A stretch of 64,000 bases of DNA. It comes from Cysteiniphilum marinum. GTDB lineage: Bacteria; Pseudomonadota; Gammaproteobacteria; Francisellales; Francisellaceae. A program made the translations under genes and the position numbers. The notes beneath the pieces are model-generated. The model ran no database searches, was not told the origin of the DNA, and worked only from the letters and a program-made list of their open reading frames with translations. The stretch is from assembly GCF_014857925.1 (NCBI RefSeq), contig NZ_JACYVZ010000004.1, positions 62,001 to 126,000 on the forward strand, read 5' to 3'. Of the stretch, positions 10,777-20,164 are shown in pieces (position 1 is the stretch's first letter; each line of letters opens with the position of its first letter).

Positions 10777-11182
10777 GATAAATCTCCTTTAATATTTTCA
10801 AGAATTGTTGTGGAGTTATTACCTCTACATTGAAGTTTTTAGCTCCTTTAAAATCTTTAATATTATGTGTCACAATATAGTCAGCAGCGCAATTTATAGC
10901 TGCTTCTAAAACCATCTCATCTTTGTTGTCACAACCTGTTGGTCTATATCTATAAGATATCAATACCTTTTCGGATAGATCAATGTATGATCTTAAGAAT
11001 TGATCCACAAAGTTATGCTCAAACTTTCTTTTTAATACGGCTTCATATTCACATATTAAACTGACCGATGCGCATGTTATTATTGCACTGTGAGCAATGG
11101 ATGTTGTTAGTACTTGATATGAGGCACCATTTTTTGAGTAGAGCGCGCTATATATCACATTGGTATCTAATATTATTTTCAC
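10769..11182 (-). CDS. PIN-domain toxin (putative ribonuclease)
   Basis: 137 residues, of the COG1569/PIN_3 type. Acidic positions expected for the metal-binding site are visible: D in ILDTNVIYSAL, E in ICEYEAVLKRKF, D and E in GCDNKDEMVLEAA and D near VTHNIKDFKG. PIN toxins cut RNA. Paired with the downstream RHH antitoxin. An isolated toxin-antitoxin module on the strand opposite its neighbours. Confidence 0.82.
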   Translation of the reverse strand: MKIILDTNVIYSALYSKNGASYQVLTTSIAHSAIITCASVSLICEYEAVLKRKFEHNFVDQFLRSYIDLSEKVLISYRYRPTGCDNKDEMVLEAAINCAADYIVTHNIKDFKGAKNFNVEVITPQQFLKILKEIYHG

Positions 11183-11315
11183 AGCATGCCACTGGTCACC
11201 ATCTAATATTGATATTATATACGATATTATTTATTTGTCATTAAAACTATAAGTTGATGAGAGACTAAGGTACAATAACACCCGTCACATATCATCAAAA
11301 AGCAAAGGACGTAAG

Positions 11316-11693
11316 ATGCAACACAACACTGAATTTCTTAAACTGGTTAATGATGCCAAAACACGCATTAAAGAGTGCGATGTTTTCCACATTAAACAGA
11401 TGCTTGATAACAACACATTAGATGGTCTTCTTATTGATGTCCGTGAAGAGTCTGAATTTGCGCACTCACATTTGCCTGGGGCCAATCATTTAAGCCGTGG
11501 AATGATTGAAGTCAAAGTTGAACAACTCATTCCTAACAAAAATCAAAAGATATACCTATATTGCGGTGGCGGTTTTCGCTCAGCATTAAGTGCCGATAAC
11601 CTGCAAAAAATGGGGTATGACAATGTCATCTCAGTGGATGGTGGTTTTCGTGCATGGGTTAGCAATAGCTTCCCATTAAGTGTTGAGGATTAA
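11316..11693 (+). CDS. Rhodanese-like sulfurtransferase
   Basis: Single rhodanese domain of 125 residues. The active-site loop is YLYCGGGFRSALSADNL with cysteine first, followed by the conserved DGGFRAW. Such proteins carry sulfane sulfur as a persulfide. The stop codon overlaps the ispF start (taATG), so the genes are translationally coupled and head the ispF-zapG-truD operon. Confidence 0.88.
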   Translation: MQHNTEFLKLVNDAKTRIKECDVFHIKQMLDNNTLDGLLIDVREESEFAHSHLPGANHLSRGMIEVKVEQLIPNKNQKIYLYCGGGFRSALSADNLQKMGYDNVISVDGGFRAWVSNSFPLSVED

Positions 11694-12175
11694 TGATGTT
11701 TCGTATTGGTCACGGCTATGATGTGCATCGCATCAGCAACGAAGATAAGCCATTAATGCTTGGCGGCATTGAGGTTGATGCACCTTTCTCACTTCAAGCA
11801 CATTCTGATGGTGATGTCATTTTACATGCCATTACCGACGCAATCCTTGGTGCTGGTGCTTTAGGTGATATTGGTCAGCATTTCCCTGATACTGACCCCA
11901 AACATAAAAATCAAGCAAGCAAAGATTTTTTAATGCATGCGCAGCACGGCATCAAAGCCCAAGGTTATCACATTGCCAATATTGATGTCACTGTTGTCGC
12001 TCAAGTGCCAAAGCTTGCCCCTTATATTCCTGAAATGCGTCAATGTATTGCAACGCTGTTGCAGCTTACACTAAATCAAGTTAACATCAAGGCAACTACG
12101 ACTGAAAAACTTGGGTTTACCGGCAGAAAAGAAGGTATCGCCTGCCATGCGGTTACCCTTATTTATCAACAATAG
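11693..12175 (+). CDS. ispF: 2-C-methyl-D-erythritol 2,4-cyclodiphosphate synthase
   Basis: MEP isoprenoid pathway enzyme that forms the cyclic diphosphate. Zinc ligands are visible in GYDVHRI, and the HSDGDVILHAITDAILGA, DTD and TTEKLGFTGRKEG motifs are intact. 160 residues is the normal length. A second in-frame ATG directly follows the first. No ispD is adjacent. Confidence 0.97.
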   Translation: MMFRIGHGYDVHRISNEDKPLMLGGIEVDAPFSLQAHSDGDVILHAITDAILGAGALGDIGQHFPDTDPKHKNQASKDFLMHAQHGIKAQGYHIANIDVTVVAQVPKLAPYIPEMRQCIATLLQLTLNQVNIKATTTEKLGFTGRKEGIACHAVTLIYQQ

Positions 12176-12183
12176 GAGCAACC

Positions 12184-12552
12184 ATGCTTATTTCATTAAT
12201 TTTAGGTGTCATCGCCGCTTTTATCATTGGACTTGCGATTGGCTTAAGTGTGCGTAAAAGTAGCAAAAATCTTAGCAATGAACTAGATGAAACTAAGACA
12301 TTGTTAACACACTATCAAAATACCATCAATGAGCATGTGCATAAAACACATGAGATTATGGAAAACATCTATCAGCAATTTTCTGAGCTACAAAAACATT
12401 CGCAAGAATACAGTGTTAAGCTTAATCTTGACCCATCAAGACAGTCTTTATTGCAACCCAAAGCCTATCGCGATAAAGAAAAAACCCATCAGCTCAACAA
12501 TGAACCACAATACCCTAAAGACTATGCTTCTGAAGGTGAAGAAAAGCAATGA
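12184..12552 (+). CDS. zapG: ZapG/YhcB-type inner-membrane division protein (DUF1043)
   Basis: One N-terminal transmembrane helix (LISLILGVIAAFIIGLAIGL) followed by a predicted coiled coil and the family segment HYQNTINEHVHKTHEIMENI with a downstream LNLDP. 122 residues, close to E. coli YhcB, which links envelope growth and division. It overlaps truD by 4 bp (ATGA), so it is cotranscribed. Confidence 0.85.
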   Translation: MLISLILGVIAAFIIGLAIGLSVRKSSKNLSNELDETKTLLTHYQNTINEHVHKTHEIMENIYQQFSELQKHSQEYSVKLNLDPSRQSLLQPKAYRDKEKTHQLNNEPQYPKDYASEGEEKQ

Positions 12553-13529
12553 GTCAATTGATTGGCGCTCTCAAAACATATCATGAGGACTTCTTGGTTG
12601 AAGAAATCTTTGATTTTGATTTAACCGGTGAAGGCGAGCATATTTGGCTCTTTACCGAAAAAAATGGTTTAAACACCAAAGATATTATTCGCGCATTATC
12701 TCGATATACAAATCTTAAGCAGCGCGATATTGGCTACAGTGGTTTGAAAGATAAACACGCGATTACTCGCCAGTGGTTCTCGCTATATTACCCAGGAAAA
12801 GCTGATATCGATTTTAGTGATTTCAATGTCGACAATTGCAACATTCTACGCATCAGTCGCCACAATAAAAAACTTAAAATTGGCAGCCACAAAGCCAATC
12901 GCTTTACCCTTGTATTGCGTGATTTAACATTACCCTTTACAGAAATAGAGCCCAGAATTAAACATATTATGCAAAATGGCTTTATAAACCTTTTTGGTGA
13001 ACAGCGTTTTGGTCATGACAATCTACAACAAGCGCATGATGTTATTGACGATAAAATCAAGCTTAACCCAAAAGATCATGGCTTTTTATTATCCGTTATG
13101 CGCAGCTTTTTGTTTAATGCTTATGTGCAGTTTCGCCAACAAAATCACACAGATCAAATAGCATTAATCGGTGATATTGTCGGCTTTAGCGATGGCAATA
13201 GTGTCTTTCAAGTCACTGAGGAGAACCAAAACGAAATCCAACAGCGTATTGAGTCTAAGGAGTTAAGCATTGCCGCACCACTGATTGGTAAACAGCAAAA
13301 GTTATTCTTTAGTAATGAGGCATTGAGCCAATATGAACAATTTACGCAAACTCATGGCAAGTTTATTGATTATTTAACAACACATTGCGAGATGCAATTT
13401 CGCAGCATCTATGCATATCCTAATGATCTTAAGTATGATTATAACGAATCAGATAATACGTTAATGCTTACTTTTAGCTTAGGAACAGGCGCATATGCAA
13501 CTTCATTAGTTCACGCATTATCTGCATAA
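12549..13529 (+). CDS. truD: tRNA pseudouridine(13) synthase
   Basis: TruD-family enzyme that isomerises U13 of tRNA-Glu. The catalytic aspartate is in GYSGLKDKHAITRQWFS near residue 75. The family HKANRFTLVLR and NLFGEQRFG segments are present. 326 residues is close to E. coli TruD (349). The ispF-truD association is common in gammaproteobacteria. Confidence 0.95.
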   Translation: MSQLIGALKTYHEDFLVEEIFDFDLTGEGEHIWLFTEKNGLNTKDIIRALSRYTNLKQRDIGYSGLKDKHAITRQWFSLYYPGKADIDFSDFNVDNCNILRISRHNKKLKIGSHKANRFTLVLRDLTLPFTEIEPRIKHIMQNGFINLFGEQRFGHDNLQQAHDVIDDKIKLNPKDHGFLLSVMRSFLFNAYVQFRQQNHTDQIALIGDIVGFSDGNSVFQVTEENQNEIQQRIESKELSIAAPLIGKQQKLFFSNEALSQYEQFTQTHGKFIDYLTTHCEMQFRSIYAYPNDLKYDYNESDNTLMLTFSLGTGAYATSLVHALSA

Positions 13530-13542
13530 AAGGAATATTATC

Positions 13543-14739
13543 ATGGCAGAACACTATCCCATTGCCATCATTGGCGGCGGCATCTCAGGGGTAAGCTTTG
13601 CACACTTTGCAGCGCTTAAAGGATATAAAAGCATTATCCTTGAGCAAAATGACAAGCTTGGTGGCTGCATTGAAACCTACCACAGCCCCAAAACACGTGA
13701 TTTTTGGCTTGAACTAGGTGCGCATACCATTTACAACTCTTATCAACATTTAATTAGTTTGTGTCGTGATAGCGGACTTTTGAATCAGTTGCAAAAACGT
13801 GAAAAACACCCCTTTAAACTACTAATAGCACAAAATAAAATCGCGAGTGTTGTCAGTAAGCTTAATCCAATTCGCGCAGGTATTGGCTTGCCGCTATTTA
13901 AATTTAGCCATGCTAATGATCGCACCGTTGAAGAATATTTCAGCTTTGTCTTCGGATCTCAAAATTATCAAAAAACACTACGTTATTGCTTTGATGCCGT
14001 ACTTTGTCAAGATAGCCAACATTTCCCGGCTGACTTTCTTTTTAAAACACGTGCTAAAGATAAAAGCTTACCACGCAGTTTTACTTTTGAGCACGGCATG
14101 TCAAGCCTATTTAGAGATATAGCTAACCCAAATACAACGATCAATCTAAATACTCAAGTCATGAGCATTGAGCAGCAGAACAAACAGTGGCATATCACCA
14201 CAGATAATGGTGTATTCACAGCAGATAAGCTGGTTTTAGCAATACCGTGGCATGTTTGCTATCGATTGCTTGCACAAATTAATCATCCACTTGTTCATCT
14301 TCAGCATCAACCTGATATTTCTAAGCTCATAACAGTCGCTTTAGTTTTTGATCAAGACAAGATCAAACATATCAAACCAATCAATGGCTTAATTGGTGTG
14401 AATCAAGACTTCTTTTCAATGGTCACGCGCGACACGCTAACACATCAGAAATATCGTGGCATGACAGTGCATTTTAAAAACACAAATACCCCTTACCAAC
14501 AATTAGTGGATGGGTTTTTATCGAAACTTAATATTCCTAGAGATGCCTTAATTGATCTAAAACACAAAAAAAATAGCGTACCATGTTATCAACCACAGCA
14601 TCAACAGTTTATTGATGGGATTAAGAATGAGTTGATCAAGGACAAAACTTTAGCATTAACGGGCAACTACTTTACGCGCTTAGCCGTTGAGGACTGTGTT
14701 AAGCGCTCTTTTGAAGAGGCAAAAAGACTTCTTAATTAA
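13543..14739 (+). CDS. FAD-dependent amine-oxidase/protoporphyrinogen-oxidase-like protein
   Basis: An N-terminal dinucleotide-binding fold (IIGGGISGVSFAHFAALKG) is followed by ILEQNDKLGGCIETY and LELGAHTIYNS, the usual FAD signatures of the flavin amine oxidase family. A C-terminal GNYFTRLAVEDCVKRS matches the closing FAD contact. 398 residues. The substrate cannot be inferred; protoporphyrinogen or phytoene-desaturase-like activity is possible. It follows truD by 13 bp and is probably the last gene of that operon. Confidence 0.8.
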   Translation: MAEHYPIAIIGGGISGVSFAHFAALKGYKSIILEQNDKLGGCIETYHSPKTRDFWLELGAHTIYNSYQHLISLCRDSGLLNQLQKREKHPFKLLIAQNKIASVVSKLNPIRAGIGLPLFKFSHANDRTVEEYFSFVFGSQNYQKTLRYCFDAVLCQDSQHFPADFLFKTRAKDKSLPRSFTFEHGMSSLFRDIANPNTTINLNTQVMSIEQQNKQWHITTDNGVFTADKLVLAIPWHVCYRLLAQINHPLVHLQHQPDISKLITVALVFDQDKIKHIKPINGLIGVNQDFFSMVTRDTLTHQKYRGMTVHFKNTNTPYQQLVDGFLSKLNIPRDALIDLKHKKNSVPCYQPQHQQFIDGIKNELIKDKTLALTGNYFTRLAVEDCVKRSFEEAKRLLN

Positions 14740-16823
14740 ACACGCTCTATTTTAAGACATATTTTTAAGTGCTTTAACCCACGGATGACACGCGCCAAAT
14801 GCACACGATCTTTCACCTCAACCATCGTTTGCACGATACCATATTGCGCATCAGACTCCAGAATATTGAAACTTAAAATTTGTGCATCATGACGTGATAT
14901 ATTAGCAGTGACTTTGGCAATCGCACCTTGTACATTTTGCAAACTCACACGCAACTTCACCGGGTAATAACCTGTGCAGTCTTTTGCCCATTGTGTTTCA
15001 ATAATTTCATGTGTTTTTTTAAGTTTTAATAACTCATTACATTTAATACGATGAATCATTAGTCCTTTGTCAGAGATCAATACACCTGTAATTGGATCAT
15101 CAGGAATTGGTGTACAACAGCTTGCTAATTGGCGCAAATAACTATCATCAATTAATAATTTGCGTTGTGAGTCATAACCATCACTTTCAAGTTGTTGTTT
15201 TTGCTCAACAAAGTGTACAAACGTATTCGCTGAAAAATTCGCCTGCCCAATAGCGGCATGTAACTCGGCAATAGTAGGGAAATTAAATTCAACTAATACC
15301 TCTTGTAATAATTCCGCTGAAATAGTCGAAAAATCCATATGATTTTTTAGTAGCGCTTGTGTGAGAATCTGCTGCCCAATATGCACAAACTCTTCATGCT
15401 CATGGCGCTTTAAAGCATGTTTTATCGCGTGTTTAGCACGCGCTGTTTTAATAAACTCAAGCCATGCGGGATTTGGGTGGGCATTAGGCGAGGTAATGAT
15501 CTCAACGGTATCGCCATGGGTTAATATATAACTCAATGGTGTGATCCTACGATTGACCTTAGCCGCAATACAGTGATTACCAATATCGGTATGAATATGA
15601 TAAGCAAAGTCAACGCATGTCGCACTTTTGGGTAACTCAATAATCTCACCATTTGGTGTGAACACATAAACTTCATCAGGAAATAAATCAAGCTTAACAC
15701 TTTCAACAAAGTCGGTTGATTTGGTGACGTGTTGTTGCAAATCAGAAAGTTTTTCTAGCCATTTCTGAGCATTATCATGACTTAATGACTTGGCCTTATA
15801 AATCCAATGTGCGGCAACCCCTTTCTCTGCCGTATCATCCATCATCTTGGTTTTTATCTGCACTTCTATTGGCACACCATAAGGACCAAAAACTGTAGTA
15901 TGCAATGACTGATAACCATTGGCTTTTGGTGTCGCAATATAATCTTTAAAACGCCCTGGAATTGGACGAAAGATCTCATGAATTGCACCCAAGATCATAT
16001 AACACTCACGACGCGTTGGTGCAATCACTTTGTAAGCATAGATGTCCATAATTTCAGAGAATGACATCTCTTTATCACGCATCTTGCGATAAATACTATA
16101 CAAACGTTTCTTGCGCCCAGAAACCAACTGTTCACTTTCTAACAGCTCAGCCAAATGGTGTTGTAATCGCTCCATAATCTTACGAAACAAGCGATCACGA
16201 TGCTTTTGCGCATGTAATACTTTTGTTTTAAGCGTTTTATAGCGATAAGGATACATTGCCTCAAAAGCCAACTCTTCAAAGGAGTTTTTAATATGATGCA
16301 TCCCCAATCTATGCGCAATAGGGGCGTAAATCTCCAAGGTCTCTAATGCAATCCGTCGACGCTTATCTGGGCGAAGCGGCGCAAGGGTTGTCATATTATG
16401 CAACCGATCAGCCAGCTTAATCAGAATAACGCGAATATCCTGAACCATTGCCAAAACCATTTTACGGAAATTCTCAGCTTGCAACTCTGCCTTTGAATGG
16501 GTTTCTATCTTACTTAACTTAGTAACACCTTCAACTAATTGCGCTGTTTTTTCACCATAACGTTTGGCAATCATTTCTGATGAGATTTCAGTATCTTCAA
16601 TCGTGTCATGCAAAAGAGCAGCAATCACCGTTTCACAATCAAGGCGCATACCTGCCAATACACAAGCAACTGCCACTGGATGGGTAAAATAAGGCTCGCC
16701 AGAGCTTCTAACCTGCAGCTCATGCGCATCAGCACCAAATAAAAAAGCATCTGCCACTAACGCACGTTGCTCATCATTTAGATAACTAAAAATAATTTTA
16801 TTTAACTTATAAAATAAAAACAT
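14736..16823 (-). CDS. spoT: Bifunctional (p)ppGpp synthetase/hydrolase SpoT
   Basis: Makes and degrades the alarmone (p)ppGpp. The hydrolase HD site is ALLHDTIEDTE (HDxxED intact), so hydrolysis is expected. The synthetase domain shows KANGYQSLHTTVFGP and EVQIKTKMMDDTAEKGVAAH. TGS, zinc-finger-like (LASCCTPIP) and ACT regions follow. The open frame starts at a TTG at 16877, but the ATG at 16823 (MFLFYKLNKIIF) aligns with the E. coli SpoT start, so I use that, giving 695 residues. rpoZ is not adjacent. Confidence 0.95.
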   Translation of the reverse strand: MFLFYKLNKIIFSYLNDEQRALVADAFLFGADAHELQVRSSGEPYFTHPVAVACVLAGMRLDCETVIAALLHDTIEDTEISSEMIAKRYGEKTAQLVEGVTKLSKIETHSKAELQAENFRKMVLAMVQDIRVILIKLADRLHNMTTLAPLRPDKRRRIALETLEIYAPIAHRLGMHHIKNSFEELAFEAMYPYRYKTLKTKVLHAQKHRDRLFRKIMERLQHHLAELLESEQLVSGRKKRLYSIYRKMRDKEMSFSEIMDIYAYKVIAPTRRECYMILGAIHEIFRPIPGRFKDYIATPKANGYQSLHTTVFGPYGVPIEVQIKTKMMDDTAEKGVAAHWIYKAKSLSHDNAQKWLEKLSDLQQHVTKSTDFVESVKLDLFPDEVYVFTPNGEIIELPKSATCVDFAYHIHTDIGNHCIAAKVNRRITPLSYILTHGDTVEIITSPNAHPNPAWLEFIKTARAKHAIKHALKRHEHEEFVHIGQQILTQALLKNHMDFSTISAELLQEVLVEFNFPTIAELHAAIGQANFSANTFVHFVEQKQQLESDGYDSQRKLLIDDSYLRQLASCCTPIPDDPITGVLISDKGLMIHRIKCNELLKLKKTHEIIETQWAKDCTGYYPVKLRVSLQNVQGAIAKVTANISRHDAQILSFNILESDAQYGIVQTMVEVKDRVHLARVIRGLKHLKICLKIERV

Positions 16824-17120
16824 CTGATATAAGCGCAGCTTAATAATGCTTTTCAGTATAACTGATAATTCACCCAAAGCCCTACTACTGCTGTGGCAAA
16901 ACTAGTCAATTTCAATTTAAATGCATAAATTTCTGGTAAAACTTATTTATTTGTTTAGAATTATCCAGTTTTTAGATGCATATAAATATTTTAAGTCTAT
17001 ACTTTTTGCGAGGACTAAAAGCATTTTAAGCTTGGGGTTGTGCATTTGCTTTGCAAAGGGTTGGTATAGGTTTAATTCAGCTTTGGAAGATAAAGCTATA
17101 TAATAAGGAGTAACTTTAAC

Positions 17121-17306
17121 ATGTTAATTTTAACAAGAAGACTTGGCGAGACTGTCATGATTGGGGACGAAGTAACAGTCACTGTTTTGGGCGTCAAAGG
17201 AAATCAAGTTCGTCTAGGCATAAACGCACCTAAAGAGGTGTCTGTACATCGTGAAGAAATCTTTGTGCGCATCAAAGGTGAGCACTCACTAGGTGATATG
17301 GAATAA
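17121..17306 (+). CDS. csrA: Carbon storage regulator CsrA
   Basis: 61-residue RNA-binding post-transcriptional regulator (GGA-motif binder). [18 protein letters not shown] and the critical R44 in SVHREEIF are intact. An AAGGAG ribosome site stands upstream. Monocistronic by layout, with an AT-rich upstream region of about 240 bp after spoT in which I see no convincing gene. Confidence 0.97.
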   Translation: MLILTRRLGETVMIGDEVTVTVLGVKGNQVRLGINAPKEVSVHREEIFVRIKGEHSLGDME

Positions 17307-17529
17307 CATACCGCCATAAGCATAACTCATATTGAGTAACAAACTATTATCAAAAGCTGATTTATATCATTTGCTTACGATAGCAATCTGACTCATTCTA
17401 TTATCTCCCATTCTTATAATGGTTCACAAACAGTACACACCTGTACTCCACAATTCAGCCGTAAACCTTTTGCAGCACTTATGCTTTATAGCTACACTGG
17501 TGAGGTATCATCAAAAGAAGGAGTGAGTT

Positions 17530-17961
17530 ATGCAAAAGAAACTTTATATTCTTGCAGCTGGAATACTGTTGTTAGCAGGTTGCGCACAATTTAGCAGTCA
17601 ACACAAAGAGTCAACTACCACAGCACCGACAGAACAGGCTATTAAAGACAATACATCTTCAACAGTAAGCAATAATGACAAAACCACAATAGACAAGGCA
17701 TCTAGCGACAATAACACAACCAAAATCGTTGAAGCAATCGGTGCACCTGAAACAAAAACCAAAGAAATCTCATCAATTGCTAACGCTGTAGATAATGATC
17801 AACCAGTAACTTATAAAGTCGAGATTGGCGATAGCCTATATAGCATTGCACGCAAGAATAATATCAGTATGACCTGTCTTTCTAAAGCCAATAAAATCAC
17901 CGACCCTAATCGTTTAGCAGCAGGACAAACACTGATTATTCCAAAGCCTGCTGACTGCTAA
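17530..17961 (+). CDS. LysM-domain lipoprotein
   Basis: 143 residues with signal peptide and lipobox LLAGC (Cys18), then a Ser/Thr/Asn-rich linker and one C-terminal LysM domain (YKVEIGDSLYSIARKNN...TLIIP), which binds peptidoglycan. A Cys sits inside the LysM (MTCLSK) and another is the last residue, a pairing repeated in the two other LysM proteins of this window. It lies 8 bp before the TolC-like gene, so it is probably part of the export operon. Confidence 0.85.
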   Translation: MQKKLYILAAGILLLAGCAQFSSQHKESTTTAPTEQAIKDNTSSTVSNNDKTTIDKASSDNNTTKIVEAIGAPETKTKEISSIANAVDNDQPVTYKVEIGDSLYSIARKNNISMTCLSKANKITDPNRLAAGQTLIIPKPADC

Positions 17962-17969
17962 AAATCCCC

Positions 17970-19286
17970 ATGAACCAACATCTAAAATATCTTAGCCTAT
18001 GTATGCTAAGCACGATGACTTCTTTTGGGTTTTGCAAAAGCTTCAGTTTACAGCAAGCAGTACAATATGCGATTGAGCATTCTCCGAGTTTAAAATCACA
18101 GCAATCACAACTTAACATTGGTACTTTGCAAAAAGATAATGCTTTTGCCGCCTTCTTGCCAAAGCTTGACTTAGTCAGCACATCAACAGCAAGTGATACG
18201 ACATACAGTGCAGTCAACAGTACAGGCTTTAATACCGGCAATACCGTTGGCTTACAGTTGTCGGAAGACTTTAGTCAAAATGGCATTAAGATCACCAATT
18301 ATTACCAAGCCAAGATCCAAACCGCAATTGATCAACTTAACTATCGCTATACTAAGGATCAGTTGATCCAAAAAGTGGCTGAAAATTTTATCCAATATTC
18401 ACTCAGCGCACACAACCTTAAGTTGCAAGAAACACTTTACCAGCAATATCAAACACAGTATTTAAGTGCCAACACCTTATATAAACAAGGGCTTAAATCA
18501 CGCTCGGATGAGCTTAACTTAAAAACACAGCTATTAAGTACCGAGATTACATTAAAGCAACAAAAACAAAACCTCAGAGTTGCCAAACAGGAATTACTCA
18601 AAAGCATGGGTATTAGTGCTTTTAGCCCTCAAGATTTCAGTTTTAATGTCTTGGCATTGCAAGACCTAAAGGACATCCCTAAAGCATTAACGCGCTTCTC
18701 TGAGCAATATCTCTATCAATACAAATTATGGCAATTACAACGACAAAAAGATGATTGGAGTATTAACCAAGCAAAACGTAATTACTGGCCAAACGCCTCC
18801 TTTTCTATCAATGGTGGCTATCAAAATCCTTATGCACAAAATGGCTTTTTTGGTGGCATTAGTGCACGCAAAGAGTTTAGCTGGAACGCAACCTTAACAT
18901 TGAGTTTCAACCTATTTGATGGCGGCACATTGGATCGCAATATCGTCATTGCTGAGGAAACAAAACTTAAAAATCAATATGACAATCAAGGCAGCATACT
19001 CGATGTACAGAAAACGCTAGCCGATTTACTCAATGATTTCAAAAACCAATATGACACCTTGCCAACAGCAATCGAACTGCAGAAATATGCCAAAGAAAGT
19101 TACACATCGGTGAAGCGTAATTTTCAAGCTGGAAGTCAGTCTTATCTTGATTTAATCAATGCATTAAGCAGCTTACAAACAGCCGAACAAACGATGCTTA
19201 ATCTCTATGCAAATTTATTAAAAGACACCTATCAATATCATTTCTATAAAGGAGACATTGAGCGTTATGTTTTCAAGAATCATTAA
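17970..19286 (+). CDS. TolC-family outer-membrane efflux protein
   Basis: 438 residues with a signal peptide (YLSLCMLSTMTSFGFCKS) and two OEP repeats. Family features include SLQQAVQYAIEHSPSLKSQQ near the start and the second-repeat pattern VQKTLADLLNDFKNQYDTL. Such proteins form the outer-membrane channel of tripartite pumps. The end overlaps the next gene by 20 bp. Together with the downstream HlyD-like and MacB-like genes it gives a complete pump. Confidence 0.88.
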   Translation: MNQHLKYLSLCMLSTMTSFGFCKSFSLQQAVQYAIEHSPSLKSQQSQLNIGTLQKDNAFAAFLPKLDLVSTSTASDTTYSAVNSTGFNTGNTVGLQLSEDFSQNGIKITNYYQAKIQTAIDQLNYRYTKDQLIQKVAENFIQYSLSAHNLKLQETLYQQYQTQYLSANTLYKQGLKSRSDELNLKTQLLSTEITLKQQKQNLRVAKQELLKSMGISAFSPQDFSFNVLALQDLKDIPKALTRFSEQYLYQYKLWQLQRQKDDWSINQAKRNYWPNASFSINGGYQNPYAQNGFFGGISARKEFSWNATLTLSFNLFDGGTLDRNIVIAEETKLKNQYDNQGSILDVQKTLADLLNDFKNQYDTLPTAIELQKYAKESYTSVKRNFQAGSQSYLDLINALSSLQTAEQTMLNLYANLLKDTYQYHFYKGDIERYVFKNH

Positions 19287-20160
19287 ATGGCTCATTATCA
19301 TTATTATCCTAATTGCGATTGGCTACGGGCTTTATTATTACTTCGCTGTTAAAACCAGTCAGCCATTGGCAACAACAGATACGCCCTACACGGTAAGCAA
19401 AAGAACGCTGATAAATAAAATTTCCGCTTCAGGAGAAGTGAGTGCCAATAAAGAAACCGTGGTTGCAGCTCCTTATGCTGGTTATATCCAAAAAATCTAT
19501 GTCAATCTGGGGCAGCACGTCGTTCAAGGTGATCCTCTTGTGAGTATCGTCAGCTCACTACAATCACCGGAGAAGGTCTACCCAATTAGAGCACCTTATG
19601 CCGGAACAGTGGTTTATATTCAGAAATCTGAAGGTGAGTACGTCACCCAAGGTTCAGGCAGCACTCAAAACAGTGACTTCATTCTCAAAGTTGATGATTT
19701 ATCGAAGCTTTATGTCACTGCAAATATTACTGAGTCAAACATACTGCAAATGAAAAAAGGCTTAAAAGTTATGATCAAAGCATCCGCTAACAACAATACT
19801 AGCTTTGATGGTGTTATTACTAGCGTCGCTCTCGCGCCCTCGCCAAATAATTCAGGAACGTCATTTAACTCAACACAACAAACGACTTATCCAATTAAAG
19901 TACTCGTCACAACAAAGAATGCCGTTTTACTTCCAGGAATGAATGTTATTTGTGATATTTACATTGATGAAAAGCATGACGTCATTGCCCTCCCTAAGCA
20001 ATATATTCGCACTCAAGATGGGCATAATTATGTCAAATTAAGCAACGGTAAAACGCAAGAAGTCAGCTTAGGCATACAAACCACACAAGATGTTGAAATC
20101 ACCAAAGGCTTAACAGTCGGTGATCAAGTTGAGCCGATTGATTACTTCAGCGGAGTATAG
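19267..20160 (+). CDS. HlyD/MacA-type periplasmic adaptor
   Basis: A single N-terminal membrane helix (WLIIIIILIAIGYGLYYYF), then a lipoyl-like hairpin (VVAAPYAGYIQKIYVNLGQH and RAPYAGTVVYIQKSEGEYV) and beta-barrel segments. It joins the TolC channel to the MacB-like ABC transporter. The open frame begins at a TTG at 19258; the ATG at 19267 is preferred, with GGAG 12 bp upstream. 297 residues, shorter than MacA (371), with a reduced coiled-coil region. Confidence 0.87.
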   Translation: MFSRIIKWLIIIIILIAIGYGLYYYFAVKTSQPLATTDTPYTVSKRTLINKISASGEVSANKETVVAAPYAGYIQKIYVNLGQHVVQGDPLVSIVSSLQSPEKVYPIRAPYAGTVVYIQKSEGEYVTQGSGSTQNSDFILKVDDLSKLYVTANITESNILQMKKGLKVMIKASANNNTSFDGVITSVALAPSPNNSGTSFNSTQQTTYPIKVLVTTKNAVLLPGMNVICDIYIDEKHDVIALPKQYIRTQDGHNYVKLSNGKTQEVSLGIQTTQDVEITKGLTVGDQVEPIDYFSGV

Positions 20161-20164
20161 CCAT

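Noticed and set aside
16921-17103. 60-codon ORF between spoT and csrA
   Set aside because: No ribosome site, low-complexity AT-rich composition, and it occupies the likely csrA promoter region.
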